Shown here piece by piece: positions 52,182 through 61,341 of a stretch of DNA of 64,000 nucleotides (position 1 is the stretch's first letter; each line of letters opens with the position of its first letter). The position numbers and the translations under genes are program-made. This stretch comes from Deltaproteobacteria bacterium (GTDB taxonomy: Bacteria; Myxococcota; Kuafuiibacteriia; Kuafuiibacteriales; Kuafuiibacteriaceae): the NCBI GenBank assembly GCA_020632995.1, contig JACKEN010000002.1, positions 62,001 through 126,000 on the forward strand, given 5' to 3'. The notes under the pieces are model-generated. The model saw only the letters and a program-made list of their open reading frames with translations, did no database searches and was not told the DNA's origin.

Positions 52182-53045
52182 GTGCCCCACGCCCTGGAGC
52201 GGGGTGCGGTTCAAGGCCTGGTCGAGGCCCAGCAGGGCCCGGGCGAGGGCCCGGCGCGGGAGGAGCCGCGGCACCGGCAGGAGGTCGAGCCCATGGGCCA
52301 AGAGGATGCCGAAGGGGTGCCAGGAGAAGGCGCGCTCGATCTCGAACTCGGCCTCGATCAACGCTCGATAGGACTCGGGGGTGTAGGCGTGGTGGTCGTC
52401 CGAGAAGGACGCGTCCTCCTTCCGCAGGGTGTGCTTGATGGGCTCGAGCCAGGCGTACTCTCGAGGGTCCATGAAGAGCGCCTTGCCCCCGGGCTTCAGC
52501 ACCCGCGACGCCTCGTTCAGCGCGCGCGGGGCGTCATGGAGGTGATGGAGACAGCCTCGAGACACGATGGCGTCGAACGCCGCGCTGCGGAAGGGCAGGT
52601 GGTCGGCGTCCACCTGGATCACGGCGTCCAGGCGGCGCGCCGCGACCTTCAGGCAGGGCAGGGAGAGGTCGGCGCCCACCACCTGCATGCCCGCCTGACG
52701 CAGGCCGGAGCCCGCGGTGCCGGTGCCGCAGCCCAGGTCGAGGGCGACGCCTGAGGGCCAGCCCAGCAGCGGGGCGACGTCGGTGGACGAGATCCGGTCC
52801 CAGTGGCAGGTCAGCCTGCTCTCGTTCTCGTAGTAGCTCTCCACCGCCGCCGTCTGGGCCTGGATCTCGGCGGCGTGGCCGTCGGTCAGGGCGCCCTCGT
52901 CGAGGAGGCTGGGGATGCCGTCCAACCACCGCCCGGTGAAGCCGCAGGCACTGCAGCTGGGTGCGCCCGACCACATCAAGGGACCTTGGCCGCACGAGGG
53001 GCAGGCGCCCAGGCGCTCCAGCAGGTTTGGCCACGTCTCCGCCAT
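52152..53045 (-). CDS. SAM-dependent methyltransferase with N-terminal zinc ribbon
   Basis: The 297-residue product begins with a small zinc ribbon (CPSCGQ...CSACGF, about residues 15-35), followed by a class I methyltransferase: VALDLGCGTGTAGSGL (about 98), VVGADLS, LPFRSAAFDAIVSRGCLHHL and LKPGGKAL. The layout resembles RlmA and related small-molecule methyltransferases. Its substrate is unknown. It lies 2 bases downstream of the YfhO-like gene and overlaps the convergent membrane protein gene by 30 bases. Confidence 0.82.
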   Translation of the reverse strand: MAETWPNLLERLGACPSCGQGPLMWSGAPSCSACGFTGRWLDGIPSLLDEGALTDGHAAEIQAQTAAVESYYENESRLTCHWDRISSTDVAPLLGWPSGVALDLGCGTGTAGSGLRQAGMQVVGADLSLPCLKVAARRLDAVIQVDADHLPFRSAAFDAIVSRGCLHHLHDAPRALNEASRVLKPGGKALFMDPREYAWLEPIKHTLRKEDASFSDDHHAYTPESYRALIEAEFEIERAFSWHPFGILLAHGLDLLPVPRLLPRRALARALLGLDQALNRTPLQGVGHLLVVVARKR

Positions 53046-53047
53046 GG

Positions 53048-55414
53048 TCACATCGGGCGCATACCACCTCGCCCGGCACCGGCCAAGCGAGCCTCGAGCA
53101 AACCCCAGGCCAGGAGGATGAGCGCGATGAGCCCTGCCCCGACCGAGAGCGCTCGAAAGCTCGCGGAGCGGGACGAGTATTCGAATCGGAGCGAGTGTCG
53201 GCCCGCAGGGACGCGGACCGCGAGGAACCCGGCCTCCGCCCGGAGGAGCGGCCGGGGCTGGTCGTCGATCCAGACCTCCCAGCCGGGGAGCGCCACCTCC
53301 TGGACGACCACCAGGGATTCGCAAGCCGAGTTGACGTCGGCGAGCACGCGGCCCGTGAGCGGTCGGGACCACGTGACCGGCGGGGCGGGGCAGCTCGCCA
53401 CGGTCGCGCTCGTGGTGAGGCCGTGCGTCACGAGGGCGACGCCCTGCAACGCGGGCTCCGTCATGTGCGCGTGGTACTCTGGGGGCGTGAGCTGGCCCAG
53501 GGGCCGGGCCCGCCACGCGGTGAACGCCGAGACGTAGGCGCGCACGCCCGGCAGCGAGTAGAGGTGCTGCGGCGTCTCGCCCTCGACGGGCCACGTGAGC
53601 CTGTGCTCGAGGGGCAGGTCGGGGACCGGCGAGACGATCCGGGCCACGCCGAGTCGCGCCATCATGGTGTACGCCTCGGGCCGGCGGGACGACACCACCC
53701 AGTTGAAGGCCTGGAGGTGGTCGGGGAGGCTCTGGCGGTCGAGGTTCTGATCGCTCCACAGTCGCGCGACGCCCAGGGGGCGCTGGCCTCGCTGGCCGGT
53801 GCTCCGCATCATGTCGTCGAACGGCGTGACGCCTTCGCGATGAGCGACGGGTGGGTTGACGCCGCCCGGCACCTCGACCCAGAAGCGCTGGAAGTCGTCC
53901 GCCATCGCGGCCCGTGCCGGGGCGGGGAGCGCCTGTGCCTCGAGGTCGGCGCCTCGCACCGCGCTGGCCCCGGCGAGCGCAAGGTCGACGACCACCACCG
54001 TCGCGACCAGGGCCGGGCCCCAGGACCGTGCGCGCGGGATGGCCACCCCGAGCACGGCGAGGGCCAGCGCGGAGGCGAGGGACACGAGCAGGCGGGCCTG
54101 CTGCGCGTCGATCATGGCCGAGGCAAGCTCTGCCATCGAGCCGCCCTGGAACCGGATGCCGATGGGGATCGGTCGGATCGCCTCGAGCAGGAAGTCTGAG
54201 TACTCCGCCGAGGCCACCACGCTGTAGATGCTCACGAGCAGGCCGACGTGCGCGATGCCGACGATGATGAGGCGCCGAGGCTGCTCCCTGATCACCGGGA
54301 GGGCGAGCGCCACCAGCGGTGCCAGGCACGCAGTGGTGAGGAGCGTGTACTTCACCGCGTAGCGGCCGCTGGAGAGGATGGGGAGCGAGACCAGCCAGCG
54401 GTGGAGGGGGGTGTGCTCGCCCATGGCCACCAGGACGGTCAGCACCAACCCGACCCACAGCCAGCGCTGCGCTCGCCGTGCAAGGCCTCCTGCAAGCGCG
54501 ACGCTGAGCGCGGTGCCCAGGTACAGGGTTGTGAAGTACGGTGGATCATTCGCGAGGCCGGTGGCCCAGGGCACGTTGAGGAGCGGGTGCTCGGGGGGGG
54601 CCCAGAAGGACGGGGACCAGAGCTCGATCAGCATGGCTGGGTGGAGCGCCCAGCCGCTCTGCATGGCGTATTCGAACCCCTGACCGCGCTCGGTGCTCCG
54701 CAGCTCGATGAGCACCGGGAGCAGCTCCACCGCCGCGATGACGAATCCCATCACCCCCGCGATCAGGGCGAACGCGAGGCTCTTGCGGCTCGGTCGAAGG
54801 TACGCCGCGAGCCCCACCCCGAGCGCCACGTCGAGCACCATGACCACGGGCGTGATCCCCTGGAGGTGGAAGCCGAGCGCCAGGGCCGTCCCGCCGACCC
54901 CGGCGAGGGACGGGCGGGTCGCCAGCGTGTAGAGCCCAAGCGCGACCCACGGGAGCCAGGCCAGGCCCTGCAGCATCACCACGAGGTTCTCGCAGGCGAC
55001 GATCGGTCCGGCCAGGGTCGCGGTGGCGGCGGCGATCAGCGCCTGGTCGCGGGTGGCGCCCAGACGCTTGGCCAAGAGGAGCATGCCCGACGCCAGAACG
55101 AGATACTGCGTCGCCACGAAGAGGTCGTAGGTGGCGTCGAAGGGACCGGCCGTGAACAGGAGCGTCGTCGGCGTCCAGGTGGCGTTCAGCAACAGCTCCA
55201 GAGGCACACCGCTGGTGTTGGCGTGGGTCAAGGCAGGCCACTCACCGTGCGCGAGGGCGTCGGCCACCGCCCACCAGCGAGGCCGGAACACCAGGGCGTG
55301 GTCCCGGAACATGAGGCCGCGCTCCAGGGGCAGGACGTCGCCAAAGACCACCGCCACCGCCACGATGAGGGTCAGCAGCCTGCTCGGCCAGGCCAGGACG
55401 TCGACGCGAGCCAT
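53048..55414 (-). CDS. YfhO-like multi-pass membrane protein
   Basis: The product is about 788 residues. It has some 12 membrane helices, an Asp-containing first loop (MFRDHALVFRP), a large extracytoplasmic domain and a late LPGWEVWIDDQP segment followed by a final helix (about 755-775). This is the YfhO family layout, linked in Firmicutes to glycosylation of lipoteichoic acid; in Myxococcota the role is unknown. ATG 55429 is also possible; I favour 55414 because TATGTT lies 10 bases upstream. Confidence 0.75.
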   Translation of the reverse strand: MARVDVLAWPSRLLTLIVAVAVVFGDVLPLERGLMFRDHALVFRPRWWAVADALAHGEWPALTHANTSGVPLELLLNATWTPTTLLFTAGPFDATYDLFVATQYLVLASGMLLLAKRLGATRDQALIAAATATLAGPIVACENLVVMLQGLAWLPWVALGLYTLATRPSLAGVGGTALALGFHLQGITPVVMVLDVALGVGLAAYLRPSRKSLAFALIAGVMGFVIAAVELLPVLIELRSTERGQGFEYAMQSGWALHPAMLIELWSPSFWAPPEHPLLNVPWATGLANDPPYFTTLYLGTALSVALAGGLARRAQRWLWVGLVLTVLVAMGEHTPLHRWLVSLPILSSGRYAVKYTLLTTACLAPLVALALPVIREQPRRLIIVGIAHVGLLVSIYSVVASAEYSDFLLEAIRPIPIGIRFQGGSMAELASAMIDAQQARLLVSLASALALAVLGVAIPRARSWGPALVATVVVVDLALAGASAVRGADLEAQALPAPARAAMADDFQRFWVEVPGGVNPPVAHREGVTPFDDMMRSTGQRGQRPLGVARLWSDQNLDRQSLPDHLQAFNWVVSSRRPEAYTMMARLGVARIVSPVPDLPLEHRLTWPVEGETPQHLYSLPGVRAYVSAFTAWRARPLGQLTPPEYHAHMTEPALQGVALVTHGLTTSATVASCPAPPVTWSRPLTGRVLADVNSACESLVVVQEVALPGWEVWIDDQPRPLLRAEAGFLAVRVPAGRHSLRFEYSSRSASFRALSVGAGLIALILLAWGLLEARLAGAGRGGMRPM

Positions 55415-55424
55415 GCGGGGCCGC

Positions 55425-55430
55425 AACATA
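55425..55430 (-). promoter_or_regulatory. Putative -10 hexamer TATGTT, leaderless-type
   Basis: On the minus strand TATGTT ends 10 bases before ATG 55414. If real, it rules out the alternative start at 55429. Confidence 0.35.
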
Positions 55431-55581
55431 GCACGGTGGGACGCGCGGGCTCTCGTTGCCGTGGGCGTGAATGGCCGGCGCCCGGCGCCAAGGTTGACCC
55501 TGGCCGTCCGAGTGGCTACCTCGACCGGATGCGGGGTCGGGCCATGGGGCGGCGGGTGCGGGGCACCGAGGCGGTGTCGTC

Positions 55582-56472
55582 GTGAGCATGTCTCGACGCA
55601 TCGTGATCCTGGCGGTCGGCGCCGTGGCGATCGGCGCCGCGGTGGCGGGCGGGGTCTGGGTGCTCAGGAGGTCCGCCGCCTACGTGCAGGACTACGAACC
55701 GCAGAAGAACACCCTCTACCGCGGCCTCCAGAGCAACGACTTCGGGGCCGCCTATGCCAACGACGCCGACCTCGCCTTCCTGAAGGGGGAGTTCGCGTTC
55801 CTCGCGGAGGCGGAGACCGAGACCGATCGCGTGGTCGCCCTGGTGCGTTGGCTCAACGCCAACGTGCGCGACGACGAGGCCTACACCGTCAGCGCGCGCA
55901 AGATCTATGAGCTCCGCCGCGGCGCGTGCGAGGTCCACGCGCTGGCGGTGGCGGTGCTCGAGGCGTTCGGGACCAAGGCCCGGTGGATCTGCTCGGCGAG
56001 GTCATCGATGGGCTTCGGGTACCTGGAGGCCTTCGTGGACGGGCATTGGGCGCTCTTTCGCCTCCGGAGCGCCGGACAGATCGAGGTGGGCAAGAGCGCG
56101 TGGGAGCTCTTCAACGAGAGCGAGCCCAGCCTCGCGATCCGCACCTTCTGGTCCAAGCCCGGGCAGTCCACCGCCACCTTCGAGGGCACGGTGTACCCGG
56201 CGATCTTCCCGCTCGCCAACGCCCGGGTGCACGAGGCGCTGCGCACCCTCTTTCAGACCCCGCGCGGGATCGACGTGGCCTACGGCGATGTCAACCCGCA
56301 CGACTTCCTCTTCGAGTATCGGGTCAAGGCGGACGCGGAGTGGGTGACGGCGGGGACGGTGCCGGAGGAGTTCGCGGCCATCCTGCGGAGCGGGACGATG
56401 CGACGCCGGCGCTTCTACGGCGCGGTGGCCGACTGGATGGGGTGGACGAGCCTGGCGAGCACGCCGTTCTAG
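55582..56472 (+). CDS. Membrane-anchored transglutaminase-like protein, apparently missing part of the triad
   Basis: The 296-residue product has an N-terminal membrane anchor (about 6-28). The core (about 75-160) looks like a transglutaminase-like fold: VVALVRWLNANV, then RRGACEVHALAVAVLEAFGTKAR with the Cys at the active-site position. Where the catalytic His-Ala-Trp normally stands the sequence is GYLEAF, and the following Asp position is not acidic. Activity is therefore doubtful; a structural or binding role is possible. Its stop overlaps the convergent lipin-like gene by 4 bases. Confidence 0.65.
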   Translation: MSMSRRIVILAVGAVAIGAAVAGGVWVLRRSAAYVQDYEPQKNTLYRGLQSNDFGAAYANDADLAFLKGEFAFLAEAETETDRVVALVRWLNANVRDDEAYTVSARKIYELRRGACEVHALAVAVLEAFGTKARWICSARSSMGFGYLEAFVDGHWALFRLRSAGQIEVGKSAWELFNESEPSLAIRTFWSKPGQSTATFEGTVYPAIFPLANARVHEALRTLFQTPRGIDVAYGDVNPHDFLFEYRVKADAEWVTAGTVPEEFAAILRSGTMRRRRFYGAVADWMGWTSLASTPF

Positions 56473-57518
56473 TACGGCATCGACGCCATGTGCTCGGGGT
56501 AGCTCTCCACCGCCTGGGTGGGGCCGTACCCGGGGCACGCGGTCCCACCGAGCTCACCGATGATGTACGTGGCGCTCGGGTCCAGCCCCGCCTCGGCGTA
56601 CGCGCACACGTCGGTGGCGGCGTTGCCGTAGGCCGCCTCGAACTCGATACCCACCGCGCTCAGGTGGGTGATGGTGTCGCGCTTGTAGGCCACCACGCCC
56701 GAGGGCATCGACTCCTCCACGCCGTGGGTCAGGAAGAGCGGGCCAGCGGGGAGGTGCTCGTCCAGCCAGCGGCGGGTGATAGCGTCGAACAGGTATGGGC
56801 GGCCGGTGACGTAGATGGGCAAGTAGCCTTGCGAGGCCCAGCGGTGGGCCAGCTCGAACGCGCCCTCGTGCGCCTGGGGCTCGTTCACCACGCGCTCGAG
56901 GCCGAACATCCACTGGGTGCGGGACAGCGGGGAGCCGGCCAGCTCGAACAGGAGCTCGGAGCTGCTACCGACGGTGAAGACCACCGCGTCGCCCACCAGC
57001 TCCAGATCCGCCCTGGTCAGGGTGCCGTCGATGTCGAAGAGCACCGCCTTCGTGCCGGGCTCCACCACCCAGACCCGCGCGGTGGCCTCACTCTGGTCGC
57101 CGTGCACCACGAAGCGGAACTGGTACATGCCGGGGGCGGTCAGCGCGCCGCCGGGGACCTGCACGGTGGCGCGGCCGTCGCTGTCGGTGAGTACTGTGTC
57201 GAGGCGGGACCAAGAGCAGCCGGCGGGGTCGTCCTCCAGGAACGCGGTCACCGCCTCGTACTCCAGATCCTTGGAGGTGGGGCCGTAGGCGAACTTGCCC
57301 GCGAGGGTGACGGCCGCGCCGGGCTGGATCACAACGTCCTCACCGCTGTGCACCGGCTCGCCGGTGGCCACCGCGAGGTGTGACAAGGGGTTCTGCCAGG
57401 CCGTCCGCGCCACCGAGGGCTCGACGCAGACCGGCACCTTGCTCTCGGGGAGCCGGAGGGCGCCGCCGCAGGCCGCGGTGACGAGGAACAAGGTCGGGGT
57501 CAGGCTGCGCATTCGCAT
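56469..57518 (-). CDS. Lipin/LNS2-like HAD phosphatase lipoprotein
   Basis: The 349-residue product has a lipobox (LFLVTAAC, Cys about 16), a beta-sandwich region (about 60-165) with macroglobulin-like VHGDQSEATARVWVVE, then a HAD domain opening FDIDGTLTRADLE (about 180) with nucleophile Asp and DxDGT as in lipins. Later motifs are IYVTGRPY, YKRDTI and AYGNAATDVCAY. Lipins dephosphorylate phosphatidic acid; here the protein is exported, so the natural substrate would be at the cell surface. ATG 57518 or 57512. Confidence 0.75.
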   Translation of the reverse strand: MRMRSLTPTLFLVTAACGGALRLPESKVPVCVEPSVARTAWQNPLSHLAVATGEPVHSGEDVVIQPGAAVTLAGKFAYGPTSKDLEYEAVTAFLEDDPAGCSWSRLDTVLTDSDGRATVQVPGGALTAPGMYQFRFVVHGDQSEATARVWVVEPGTKAVLFDIDGTLTRADLELVGDAVVFTVGSSSELLFELAGSPLSRTQWMFGLERVVNEPQAHEGAFELAHRWASQGYLPIYVTGRPYLFDAITRRWLDEHLPAGPLFLTHGVEESMPSGVVAYKRDTITHLSAVGIEFEAAYGNAATDVCAYAEAGLDPSATYIIGELGGTACPGYGPTQAVESYPEHMASMPY

Positions 57519-57695
57519 TGCTCGGAAGAAGAGCAAGGTGGGTGCCAACGCTCGAGCGCCACTTCAGACCCGACATCCGGATGTGCACGGGACCCGCGCG
57601 GCCCGGGGTGTGGTCCTGTTGCGTCGGGTTGGCGGCAAGCCACGTTGACTTTCGGCCACACCGTTTCAGGCCTTTGGGCGCCGCCCGGCGCGTGG

Positions 57696-57701
57696 TAGAC
57701 C
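57696..57701 (+). promoter_or_regulatory. Putative -10-like hexamer TAGACC
   Basis: The hexamer ends 8 bases before the ATG at 57710. The last base deviates from TAnnnT. Confidence 0.25.
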
Positions 57702-57709
57702 GGGCGAGC

Positions 57710-58003
57710 ATGGGACGACGGTGGACGCTGGGGCTGGTGGTGGCCATGGGCGTGGTGACGGCGAGCACCATGGCCTGCGTGAGCTCGCGACCCACCCCGG
57801 CCGGGTGCCGGGCGCGGGCCGAGGCGGAGTACAAGCGCTGTACGAACCCTCAATGGATCCCGGAGGGCGAGCCGGTGGAGCCGGTGCGCGGAGATCGGAC
57901 CCAGCTCTGCCGGGACGCCTACCGCCAGGCGCTCGATGCCTGCCGGGTGGAACCCGAGCCGCCCATCCCCGAGATCCGCACCTCGACCTCGGCCCGGCCC
58001 TGA
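57710..58003 (+). CDS. Small Cys-containing lipoprotein
   Basis: The 97-residue product has a signal peptide with lipobox (TASTMAC, Cys about 23). The mature part has three further Cys residues and many Arg/Glu/Pro (EYKRCTNP, RTQLCRDAYRQALDACR). I do not recognise it. It precedes the SulP gene by 52 bases on the same strand. Confidence 0.65.
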   Translation: MGRRWTLGLVVAMGVVTASTMACVSSRPTPAGCRARAEAEYKRCTNPQWIPEGEPVEPVRGDRTQLCRDAYRQALDACRVEPEPPIPEIRTSTSARP

Positions 58004-58055
58004 CCCACCTGCCAGGCTTGAGTCTGGCCGCGGGCTGGCTCAGGCTCCGCCGAGC

Positions 58056-59828
58056 ATGCCTGGGCTCCCACCCAAGCTGGCGGGGTACCTGCCCTTCACC
58101 GACCTCGCGCGGTGCACCCCGAGGGCCCTGCGACAGGACGCCCTGGCCGCGCTCACCGTCATCTTCATGGCGGTCCCCCAGGGCATCGCGTACGCCATGA
58201 TCGCGGGGCTCCCGCCCGCCATGGGGCTGTACGCGGCGGCCATCCCGACCATCGTGGGCGCTCTGTTCCGCAGCTCGCGGCACGTGATCACCGGCCCCAC
58301 CAACGCGCTCAGCCTGCTGGTGGGCGGCGCGCTCGCGCTGCGCCTCGACGCGGACCCGGTGGTGACCGCGGTGACCCTGGCCCTGATGGTGGGCCTCATG
58401 CAGGTGGCGGCGGGGGTCCTCGGACTCGGCGCGCTGGTGGACTTCATCTCCGCCCCGGTGGTGCTGGGCTACATCACCGGCGCCGCGGTGCTCATCGGGG
58501 TGGGGCAGCTCGACAACCTCACCGAGACGGTGGTGGCGAGGGGGCACCTCTTGTCCCGCCTGGGCTCGTGGGCCCAGGGCCTGGGCGAGGCGAACCACAC
58601 CTCGATGGCCCTGGGGCTCGGCACCGCCGCGCTGATCGTCGCCCTGCGCCGCGTCGATCGCCGCCTCCCTGGGGCGATCATCGCGATGGCGGTGGCGACC
58701 CTCCTGTCGTGGGCCCTCGATCTCCCCGCCCACGGCGTGAGCCGGGTGCTCGACGTGCACCCGGTGCCGGTGGGCCTGCCGCCGATCTCCCTGCCCGACC
58801 TCGACCTGATGCAAGCGCTCCTGCCGGTGGCGGTGGCCGCCACCGTCCTGTCGCTCGTCGAGGCCAACGCGGTGGCGCGCGCCATCGCGGCCCACACCGG
58901 CCAGCGCCTCCGCAGCGGGGCGGAGTTCGCGGGGCAGGGCCTGGCCAACCTCGCCGCCGCCTTCTTCTCCGGCTACCCGGTGAGCGGCAGCCTCTCCCGC
59001 TCCGCCCTCAACCACCGCGCGGGCGCCGCTACCCGGCTGGCCGGGGTGATGAGCGGGGCGGCGATGCTGGCGGTCCTCCTGGTGCTGGGGCCGCTCGTGA
59101 ACGAGACCCCGATCGCCTCCCTCGCCGGCCTGCTCCTCGTGGTGGCGTGGGACCTCGTGGATCGTGCGCAGATCCTCCAGACCCTCAAGGCGGGGCCGAG
59201 CGATCGCCTGACCTTCCTCGTGACCCTCCTCGGGACCTGGGCCCTCCCGCTGGACCAGGCCATCTACCTCGGGGTGGGGCTCAGCCTGGTGTTCCTGCTC
59301 CGGCAGGTGCGCTTGCTCGGGGTGCGGGAGCTCGAGGTGGACATGAAAGGCGGCCTGCACGAGGTGGGGCCGCTGGCCGACACCGAGGAGGACCTCCACC
59401 GGCACACCAGCGCGGTGCGGGTGCTCCAGCTCGAGGGTCGGCTCTTCTTCGGGGTGGAGGGGGCGCTCAGGGACCTGTTGGACGGGGTGGTGCGGGACCA
59501 GCAGGTCCGGGCGGTGATCCTCCGCCTGAAGCGCGCCCAGGGCATGGACGTGACGGTGGCTCGGGCGATCCTGGAGCACGCCCATCAGCTCAGGAGCGAG
59601 GGGCGGCACATGCTCCTGGCCGGCGTCCCCGTCGCCACCCTGCACCTGCTGGAGCGCCTCGGGGTGGTGGACGCGCTCGGGCGCGAGCAGGTCTTCGTCG
59701 AGCACCCCAACTGGGCCAACTCCCTCGGCGCCGCCTACCGGCGCGCCCTGGAGCTGGTGGGGGGTGATCCGGCGGTCTGGGAGGCCGGCGACCTCATCGC
59801 GGTGCGGGAGCGTCGCAAGCAGGCTTGA
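58056..59828 (+). CDS. SulP-family anion transporter with STAS domain
   Basis: The 590-residue product has a cytoplasmic N-terminus, then 12-14 membrane helices with the family signature PQGIAYAMIAGLPPAMGLYAA (about 36-56) and GPTNALSLLVGG. A C-terminal STAS domain follows (about 445-565). SulP proteins carry sulfate, bicarbonate or dicarboxylates. The start is ATG 58056; the longer upstream frame lies in the lipoprotein gene. It is convergent with the thioredoxin-ApbE gene, overlapping by 35 bases. Confidence 0.92.
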   Translation: MPGLPPKLAGYLPFTDLARCTPRALRQDALAALTVIFMAVPQGIAYAMIAGLPPAMGLYAAAIPTIVGALFRSSRHVITGPTNALSLLVGGALALRLDADPVVTAVTLALMVGLMQVAAGVLGLGALVDFISAPVVLGYITGAAVLIGVGQLDNLTETVVARGHLLSRLGSWAQGLGEANHTSMALGLGTAALIVALRRVDRRLPGAIIAMAVATLLSWALDLPAHGVSRVLDVHPVPVGLPPISLPDLDLMQALLPVAVAATVLSLVEANAVARAIAAHTGQRLRSGAEFAGQGLANLAAAFFSGYPVSGSLSRSALNHRAGAATRLAGVMSGAAMLAVLLVLGPLVNETPIASLAGLLLVVAWDLVDRAQILQTLKAGPSDRLTFLVTLLGTWALPLDQAIYLGVGLSLVFLLRQVRLLGVRELEVDMKGGLHEVGPLADTEEDLHRHTSAVRVLQLEGRLFFGVEGALRDLLDGVVRDQQVRAVILRLKRAQGMDVTVARAILEHAHQLRSEGRHMLLAGVPVATLHLLERLGVVDALGREQVFVEHPNWANSLGAAYRRALELVGGDPAVWEAGDLIAVRERRKQA

Positions 59829-61341
59829 CGGCCCGCCCCCGCGCCTCGGTGCGCTCGGGGATGGTGCTCAGGATCGCGTCCCTCGTGACGTACACCGCGT
59901 CCAGGCCCGGGCGGGCGCAGGTGAAGCGCAGGCCTTCCTGCGGGCCGAGGACGAACAGGGCGGTGGCGAGGGCGTCGGCCATCGCCGCGTCGCGGGTGAT
60001 CGCGGTGACCGAGCCGTCGAAGGTCGGGGGCTCGCCGCTCCGCGGATCCACGATGTGGCCCACCCGACGGCCCGCCACGGTGCGCGCTCTGAGGTAGTTG
60101 CCGGAGGTGGCGAGGGCGGTGTCCTCCAGCCGGAGCACCGCCGCCACCTCGCGCGGCGCGTAGGGGTCGGCCAGCTTGAAGCCCCGCACCGCGCCCCGGC
60201 GATCCCGGCCCGCGGTGCGGATGTCACCGCCGATGTTCACGATGATGTGCTGGTACCCACCGCCGACCAGCGCCTCGAAGGTGCGGTCGATGATGAAGCC
60301 CTTGGCGACCCCCGCGATGCCCACCTGGACCCCGGGCTGCAAGAAGGCCGCGGTGCCGGGAGCGAGGGCGAGGTGCTGAAAGCCGACCTGCGCGCGCGCC
60401 GCGGCCAGGGCCTCGGGTGCCGGCCAGCGATCTTCGGCTGCGGCTTCGTCGTAGAGCGCGCCGAGGGGCGGCCAGGTGGGGTCGAAGGCCCCGCCGGTGG
60501 CCTCCGCCACGTGCCGCGCCCCGGCCAGGATCAGGTGGAGGTCGTCGGACACCGTCACCGGGCCCGGGTGCCCGCGCCGGTTCAGCGCGCTCACCTCGGA
60601 GTCGGTACGCCACTCCGACAGGCGCGCCTCGTGGCCCCGCACCGCGGCCCGGACCCGCGCGAGGTCGGCCCGGGCCCGTGGGACATCCTGCGGTCGGCTC
60701 AGCAGCACGACGTGGTAGCTGGTGCCGAGCTCGAAGCCGCGGTCCTCCACCGGGACCCACGCGGTGGTGGCGGTCGCGGTAGGTGCCGCGGGCGTGGCCG
60801 GGAGCTCGGCCATGGCGTGTGCGGGGCCCGTACATGGGTCCCGGGCCGGCGGAGCCGTCCCACCCCTCTCCGCCGGCCTGCGGCCGGCTGCGCGCTCCGC
60901 TTGCGGGTTCCCCGGGTCCCGGGCCGGCGAACTGCCCGGGCAGAGGAAGAGGCTGGGGGTGGCGCTGACGTCGAACGCCTCGGCGACGTGGCCGTCCTCG
61001 TCCACCACCACCTTCAGGTTCGGCGCGGCGAGGGCCCGCTCGGTCACGAAGGCCTCGACCTGCGCCGCCGCGCTCCCGCTGATCACGTAGAGCACCCCGC
61101 CGTCGGGGTGCTCGCTCGCCCAGCGCCGGACCTCGGGCTGCTCGCGCTTGCAGGCCTCACACCACAGGGTGGCGAAGACCACCAGCGTCGTCCCGCGCGG
61201 GTGCAGGAGCGCCTTCCAGCTCGAGCGCGCACCCCCGAGCAAGGTGGCCTGCATTGAGGTATGGGGCGCGCTCGGCGGCGCGGGCGGGGTCGCGCACGCG
61301 CTCGCCGCCAGCGCGACGACGAGGGAGAGGCGCCTCACCAT
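59794..61341 (-). CDS. Thioredoxin-like (TlpA-type) / ApbE FMN-transferase fusion
   Basis: The 515-residue product starts with a lipobox (LAASAC, Cys about 15) and a thioredoxin fold (about 30-145) with active site WCEACK, and SATPSLF at the cis-Pro. A low-complexity Pro/Arg/Gly linker (about 147-190), encoded by the 70-bp dispersed element and its flanking repeat, leads into a flavin transferase ApbE domain (about 195-510) with GVAKGFIID, NIGGDIR and TSGNYLR. ApbE attaches FMN to Thr of exported flavoproteins. An internal ATG at the ApbE start suggests the halves were once separate. The start overlaps the DUF3570 gene by 7 bases. Confidence 0.82.
   Translation of the reverse strand: MVRRLSLVVALAASACATPPAPPSAPHTSMQATLLGGARSSWKALLHPRGTTLVVFATLWCEACKREQPEVRRWASEHPDGGVLYVISGSAAAQVEAFVTERALAAPNLKVVVDEDGHVAEAFDVSATPSLFLCPGSSPARDPGNPQAERAAGRRPAERGGTAPPARDPCTGPAHAMAELPATPAAPTATATTAWVPVEDRGFELGTSYHVVLLSRPQDVPRARADLARVRAAVRGHEARLSEWRTDSEVSALNRRGHPGPVTVSDDLHLILAGARHVAEATGGAFDPTWPPLGALYDEAAAEDRWPAPEALAAARAQVGFQHLALAPGTAAFLQPGVQVGIAGVAKGFIIDRTFEALVGGGYQHIIVNIGGDIRTAGRDRRGAVRGFKLADPYAPREVAAVLRLEDTALATSGNYLRARTVAGRRVGHIVDPRSGEPPTFDGSVTAITRDAAMADALATALFVLGPQEGLRFTCARPGLDAVYVTRDAILSTIPERTEARGRAVKPACDAPAPR
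60836..60905 (-). repeat. 70-bp dispersed hairpin element, copy 2
   Basis: The reverse complement matches 31681-31750 at 66 of 70 positions. Its hairpin (60872-60888) is GCCGGCC-TGC-GGCCGGC on the plus strand. Two of the four differences from copy 1 are a compensatory pair in this stem. It encodes the linker between the thioredoxin and ApbE domains. Confidence 0.85.
60836..60929. repeat. 16-bp direct repeats around copy 2
   Basis: GGGTCCCGGGCCGGCG occurs at 60836-60851, inside one end of the element, and again at 60914-60929, just past the other end. This could be a partial second copy of the element or a duplication made when it entered. Confidence 0.6.
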
